The notes beneath the pieces are model-generated. The model was not told the origin of the DNA. It saw nothing but the letters and a program-made list of their open reading frames with translations, and did no database searches. DNA of 64,000 nt from NCBI RefSeq assembly GCF_022370635.2, contig NZ_CP092362.2:5704001-5768000 (forward strand), read 5' to 3'. The position numbers were made by a program, and so were the translations under genes. The stretch comes from Mycolicibacterium crocinum (lineage in GTDB: Bacteria > Actinomycetota > Actinomycetes > Mycobacteriales > Mycobacteriaceae). Shown here piece after piece: positions 60,653-64,000 of this stretch (positions within the stretch are counted from its first letter, which is position 1; every line of letters starts with the position of its first letter).

Positions 60653-62119
60653 TCAGCGCTGTGGGGCGGCCGTCGGCTTGATCGGCGCCGGCAACGCGGA
60701 ATGCCCCATCAGGTAGCGATCCACGCCCTTGGCGGCGGCGCGGCCCTCGGCGATCGCCCAGACGATCAGCGACTGCCCACGACCCATGTCGCCTGCGACG
60801 AAGACGCCCGGCACCGAGGTGGCGAACTCGTTGTCACGGGCGACGTTGCCGCGGTCGGTGAGATCCACGCCCAAGTCGGTGAGCAGACCCGGCTTCTCCG
60901 GCCCGACGAAGCCCATCGCCAGCAGCACGAGGTCGGCCTCGAGCTCGAAGTCGGAATCCTCGACCTTCTCGAACTTGCCGTCCTTCATCACCACTTCGTG
61001 GGCGCGCAGCCCGGTGACCTTGCCCTCGTGGCCGAGGAACTTCTCGGTGTTGACCGAGAACACCCGCTCGCCACCCTCCTCATGAGCCGAGGACACCCGG
61101 AACATCAGCGGGTAGGTCGGCCACGGGGTCGAGTCGGCCCGGGTCTCCGGCGGCCGCGGCATGATCTCGAACTGGTGGATGCTGACCGCGCCCTGCCGGT
61201 GGGCGGTGCCTAGGCAGTCGGCGCCGGTGTCGCCACCGCCGATGATGACGACCTTCTTGCCCTTGGCGGTGATCGGCGGCTGACCGTCCTCGTCGAGCAC
61301 CGGATCGCCCTGCTGAACCTTGTTGGCCCACGGCAGGTATTCCATCGCCTGGTACACGCCCTCGAACTGGCGGCCCGGGATCGGCAGATCACGCCAGTCG
61401 GTGGCGCCGCCCGCCAGCACGACGGCATCGAAGTCGGCGCGCAGTTGATCGGCCGTGATGTCGACCCCGACGTTGACGCCGGCGCGGAACTTGGTGCCCT
61501 CGGCCTCCATCTGGGCCAGGCGACGATCGATGTGGCGCTTTTCCATCTTGAACTCGGGGATGCCGTAGCGCAGTAGCCCGCCGATGCGGTCGGCGCGCTC
61601 GAAGACGGTGACGTCGTGGCCGGCGCGGGTCAACTGCTGGGCAGCAGCCAGCCCGGCGGGGCCGGAGCCGACGACGGCGACCTTCTTGCCGGTGATGACG
61701 TGCGGGGGCATCGGGACGACCCAGCCCTCGTCGAAGGCGTTGTCGATGATCTCGACCTCGACCTGCTTGATCGTCACCGGATCCTGATTGATACCAAGCA
61801 CGCAGGAGGCCTCACACGGCGCCGGGCACAGCCTGCCGGTGAATTCCGGGAAGTTGTTGGTGGCGTGCAGCCGCTCGATCGCGTCGCGCCACCGGTCCCG
61901 GTACACCAGGTCGTTCCACTCGGGGATCAGGTTGCCCAGCGGGCAACCGTTGTGGCAGAACGGGATTCCGCAGTCCATGCAGCGCGATGCCTGCTGCTCC
62001 AGGGTGTCCTGGGAGAAGTCTTCGTAGACCTCTTTCCAGTCCTTGAGGCGCAGATCCACCGGACGGCGGGCCGGCGTCTCACGGTGGGTGATCTTCAGGA
62101 AGCCACTCGGATCAGCCAT
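60653..62119 (-). CDS. gltD: Glutamate synthase small (beta) subunit
   Basis: 488 residues. Supplies electrons from NADPH through FAD and [4Fe-4S] clusters to the large subunit. N-terminal Cys clusters CMDCGIPFCHNGCPLGNL and CPAPCEASCVLG; FAD site VAVVGSGPAGLAAAQQL; NADPH site VVIIGGGDTGADCLG; C-terminal VFVAGDMGRGQSLIVWAIAEGR. Starts 8 bp inside the gltB 3' end. Homolog of Rv3858c. Confidence 0.96.
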   Translation of the reverse strand: MADPSGFLKITHRETPARRPVDLRLKDWKEVYEDFSQDTLEQQASRCMDCGIPFCHNGCPLGNLIPEWNDLVYRDRWRDAIERLHATNNFPEFTGRLCPAPCEASCVLGINQDPVTIKQVEVEIIDNAFDEGWVVPMPPHVITGKKVAVVGSGPAGLAAAQQLTRAGHDVTVFERADRIGGLLRYGIPEFKMEKRHIDRRLAQMEAEGTKFRAGVNVGVDITADQLRADFDAVVLAGGATDWRDLPIPGRQFEGVYQAMEYLPWANKVQQGDPVLDEDGQPPITAKGKKVVIIGGGDTGADCLGTAHRQGAVSIHQFEIMPRPPETRADSTPWPTYPLMFRVSSAHEEGGERVFSVNTEKFLGHEGKVTGLRAHEVVMKDGKFEKVEDSDFELEADLVLLAMGFVGPEKPGLLTDLGVDLTDRGNVARDNEFATSVPGVFVAGDMGRGQSLIVWAIAEGRAAAKGVDRYLMGHSALPAPIKPTAAPQR

Positions 62120-64000
62120 GAGCGGCCGCCATGATCGCCTTGTCGACGTCCTCGCCGGCGGCCTCGGCCTCGGCGATCGCCTGCAGCACGGCCTTGTAGT
62201 CGCGCGGCATCACTTTCACGAAATTACCTACCTGTCCGGACCAGTCAGCCAAGATGCGCTGGCCCACAACCGAATCGGTGGCGTCCACATGCGCGACGAT
62301 GATGTCGCGCAGCCACTCGAGGTCGGCATTGTCGAACTCGTCGATGTCGACCATCTCGGTGTTGAGATTGGCCGGCAGCTTGCCGTCCGGGTCGTAGACG
62401 TAGGCGATACCACCGGACATACCCGCCGCGAAGTTGCGGCCGGTCTCGCCGAGAATCACCACTCGTCCACCGGTCATGTACTCGCAGCCGTGGTCACCGA
62501 CGCCCTCGACGACGGCGTGCGCACCGGAGTTGCGCACCGCGAACCGCTCGCCCACCGTGCCGCGGATGAACGCGGTACCGCTGGTGGCGCCGAACAAAAT
62601 CACGTTGCCGCCGATGATGTTGGCTTCGGCGACATAGTCTTCCGGTGCCTTGTCCGACGGCCGCAGCACGAGCCGCCCGCCGGATAGCCCCTTGCCGACG
62701 TAGTCGTTGGCGTCGCCGTAGACCCGCAGCGTGACACCCTTGGGCACGAACGCGCCGAAGCTGTTGCCCGCCGAGCCGTCGAACGTAATATCGATGGTGC
62801 CGTCCGGAAGACCGTTGGCGCCATAGGCTTTCGTCAACTCGTGGCCGAGCATCGTGCCGACGGTGCGGTTGGTGTTGGCGATCGTCGTCGAGAACCGGAC
62901 CGGGGTGCCTGAATCCAGCGCCTCCCGGCTCATCACGATCAGCTGCTGATCCAGAGCCTTGTCCAGACCGTGGTCCTGGCGCGAGCTGCAGTACAGATCC
63001 TGGTTCATGAACGCCGAATCCGGCTCGTGCAGCACCGGAGTCAGGTCCAGCTTGTGGGCCTTCCAATGCTCGGCCGCCTGCGCGGTGTCGAGCGCGTTGA
63101 CCTGGCCGACCATCTCGTTGACGGTGCGGAACCCCAGCTGCGCCATCAACTCGCGGACCTCTTCGGCGATGAACATGAAGAAGTTCTCCACGAATTCTGG
63201 CTTGCCCTCGAAGCGCTGACGCAGCACCGGGTTCTGGGTGGCCACGCCCACCGGGCAGGTGTCGAGGTGGCAGACCCGCATCATGATGCAGCCCGACACC
63301 ACCAGCGGTGCGGTGGCGAAGCCGTACTCCTCGGCGCCCAGCAGCGCTGCGATGACCACGTCGCGGCCGGTCTTGAGCTGGCCGTCGACCTGCACCACGA
63401 TCCGGTCGCGCAAACCGTTGAGCAGCAAGGTCTGCTGGGTCTCGGCCAGGCCGAGCTCCCACGGCGCACCCGCGTGCTTCTGAGAGGTCAGCGGCGTCGC
63501 ACCGGTGCCCCCGTCATGGCCGGAGATCAGCACGACGTCGGCGTGTGCCTTGGAGACGCCCGCCGCGACGGTGCCAACGCCGTTCTCGCTCACCAGCTTC
63601 ACGTGTACGCGTGCCTGCGGGTTGGCGTTCTTCAGGTCGTGGATCAGCTGCGCCAGATCCTCGATCGAGTAGATGTCGTGGTGCGGCGGCGGCGAGATCA
63701 GCCCGACGCCGGGCGTGGAGTGCCGCACCTCGGCCACCCACGGGTACACCTTGTGGCCCGGAAGTTGGCCGCCCTCACCGGGTTTGGCGCCCTGGGCCAT
63801 CTTGATCTGGATGTCGGTGCAGTTGGTCAGGTAGTGCGACGTCACACCGAAGCGACCGGAGGCCACCTGCTTGATGGCACTGCGGCGCCAGTCACCGTTG
63901 GGCTCGCGCTCGAAGCGGCTGACAGCCTCGCCGCCCTCACCCGAGTTCGACCGTCCACCGAGGCGGTTCATCGCGATCGCCAACGTCTCGTGCGCCTCGG
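62112..64000 (-). CDS. gltB: Glutamate synthase large (alpha) subunit, C-terminal part
   Basis: About 628 C-terminal residues; the gene continues past the right edge. It makes glutamate from glutamine and 2-oxoglutarate. Readable: the FMN barrel (GGRSNSGEGGE, INPP-like LISPPPHHDIYSIEDLAQLI, HVKLVSENGVGTVAAGVSKAHAD, GHDGGTGA), Cys cluster CHLDTCPVGVATQNP, and the C-terminal beta-helix with GSAGNSFGAF and many Gly repeats. The gltD start overlaps it. Homolog of Rv3859c. Confidence 0.96.
   Translation of the reverse strand, partial: EAHETLAIAMNRLGGRSNSGEGGEAVSRFEREPNGDWRRSAIKQVASGRFGVTSHYLTNCTDIQIKMAQGAKPGEGGQLPGHKVYPWVAEVRHSTPGVGLISPPPHHDIYSIEDLAQLIHDLKNANPQARVHVKLVSENGVGTVAAGVSKAHADVVLISGHDGGTGATPLTSQKHAGAPWELGLAETQQTLLLNGLRDRIVVQVDGQLKTGRDVVIAALLGAEEYGFATAPLVVSGCIMMRVCHLDTCPVGVATQNPVLRQRFEGKPEFVENFFMFIAEEVRELMAQLGFRTVNEMVGQVNALDTAQAAEHWKAHKLDLTPVLHEPDSAFMNQDLYCSSRQDHGLDKALDQQLIVMSREALDSGTPVRFSTTIANTNRTVGTMLGHELTKAYGANGLPDGTIDITFDGSAGNSFGAFVPKGVTLRVYGDANDYVGKGLSGGRLVLRPSDKAPEDYVAEANIIGGNVILFGATSGTAFIRGTVGERFAVRNSGAHAVVEGVGDHGCEYMTGGRVVILGETGRNFAAGMSGGIAYVYDPDGKLPANLNTEMVDIDEFDNADLEWLRDIIVAHVDATDSVVGQRILADWSGQVGNFVKVMPRDYKAVLQAIAEAEAAGEDVDKAIMAAAHG

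Noticed and set aside
1..64000. tRNA, rRNA or prophage
   Set aside because: I found no cloverleaf-type TTCGA/anticodon patterns, rRNA segments, integrases or attachment repeats in the intergenic regions I read; a dedicated tRNA search would settle the tRNA point.

Overview
The window is a continuous chromosomal segment of a mycobacterium, most likely a non-tuberculous, environmental or rapid-growing Mycobacterium/Mycolicibacterium. It is GC-rich with frequent GTG starts and many 1-4 base stop/start overlaps. Gene order follows the M. tuberculosis interval Rv3801c to Rv3859c from recognisable proteins: fadD32, antigen 85 genes, aftB, ubiA, glfT2, glf, erp, serS, pheA, glpQ1, espR, hns, ethA/ethR, gltD/gltB. 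Several blocks I expect there from M. tuberculosis are absent: the sulfolipid papA2/pks2 cluster, PE_PGRS62, bfrB and sodA. Both window ends cut genes: fadD32 on the left and gltB on the right.

Layout. 1-13547 is a minus-strand cell-envelope block: mycolic acid activation (FadD32), a cutinase-like esterase, three mycolyltransferase-fold proteins, then the arabinogalactan genes aftB, ubiA, the decaprenyl-phosphoribose phosphatase, glfT2 and glf, mostly overlapping. 13793-16547 carries the secreted repeat protein Erp and a peptidoglycan-recognition amidase. 16548-23001 holds a HAD phosphatase, two acyltransferases, a metallo-beta-lactamase/Rieske protein, a DUF5718-like protein and serS. 23130-29142 has envelope proteins, a zincin and a three-gene minus-strand unit ending in a sedolisin-type (S53) protease. 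29150-36926 has pheA, an IdeR-box-controlled DUF2470 gene, a CPBP protein, an LCP ligase, glpQ1 and a DUF4328 protein, then a non-coding stretch with DnaA boxes. 36927-44508 has a manganese riboswitch ahead of a TMEM165-type exporter, espR, an inserted ImmA/IrrE plus MAB_1171c-family unit, a copper YcnI/CopC pair, hns and rraA. 44505-60294 has ethA/ethR, a class A PBP, an ISL3 insertion sequence, dinB, a TetR-mmpS-mmpL unit, a PHP protein, an ArsR-SulP operon and an LLM oxidoreductase. 60653-64000 is gltD-gltB.

How parts work together. The left third assembles and esterifies the mycolyl-arabinogalactan wall: galactan (glf, glfT2), DPA precursor supply (ubiA and its phosphatase), terminal arabinose (aftB), and mycolate activation and transfer (fadD32, fbp genes). 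The right two thirds are regulatory and stress modules around local switches: IdeR for iron, yybP-ykoY for manganese, EthR, a TetR site and an ArsR site.

Most notable: a 1385 bp ISL3 element is inserted with an 8 bp target duplication exactly inside what was a perfect GAAC-N4-GTTC (LexA/SOS) box at the start of dinB. Also notable are three EthR-type operators on an exact 20 bp period, the riboswitch-exporter pair, the DnaA-box cluster, and the ImmA/IrrE-MAB_1171c unit placed next to espR.
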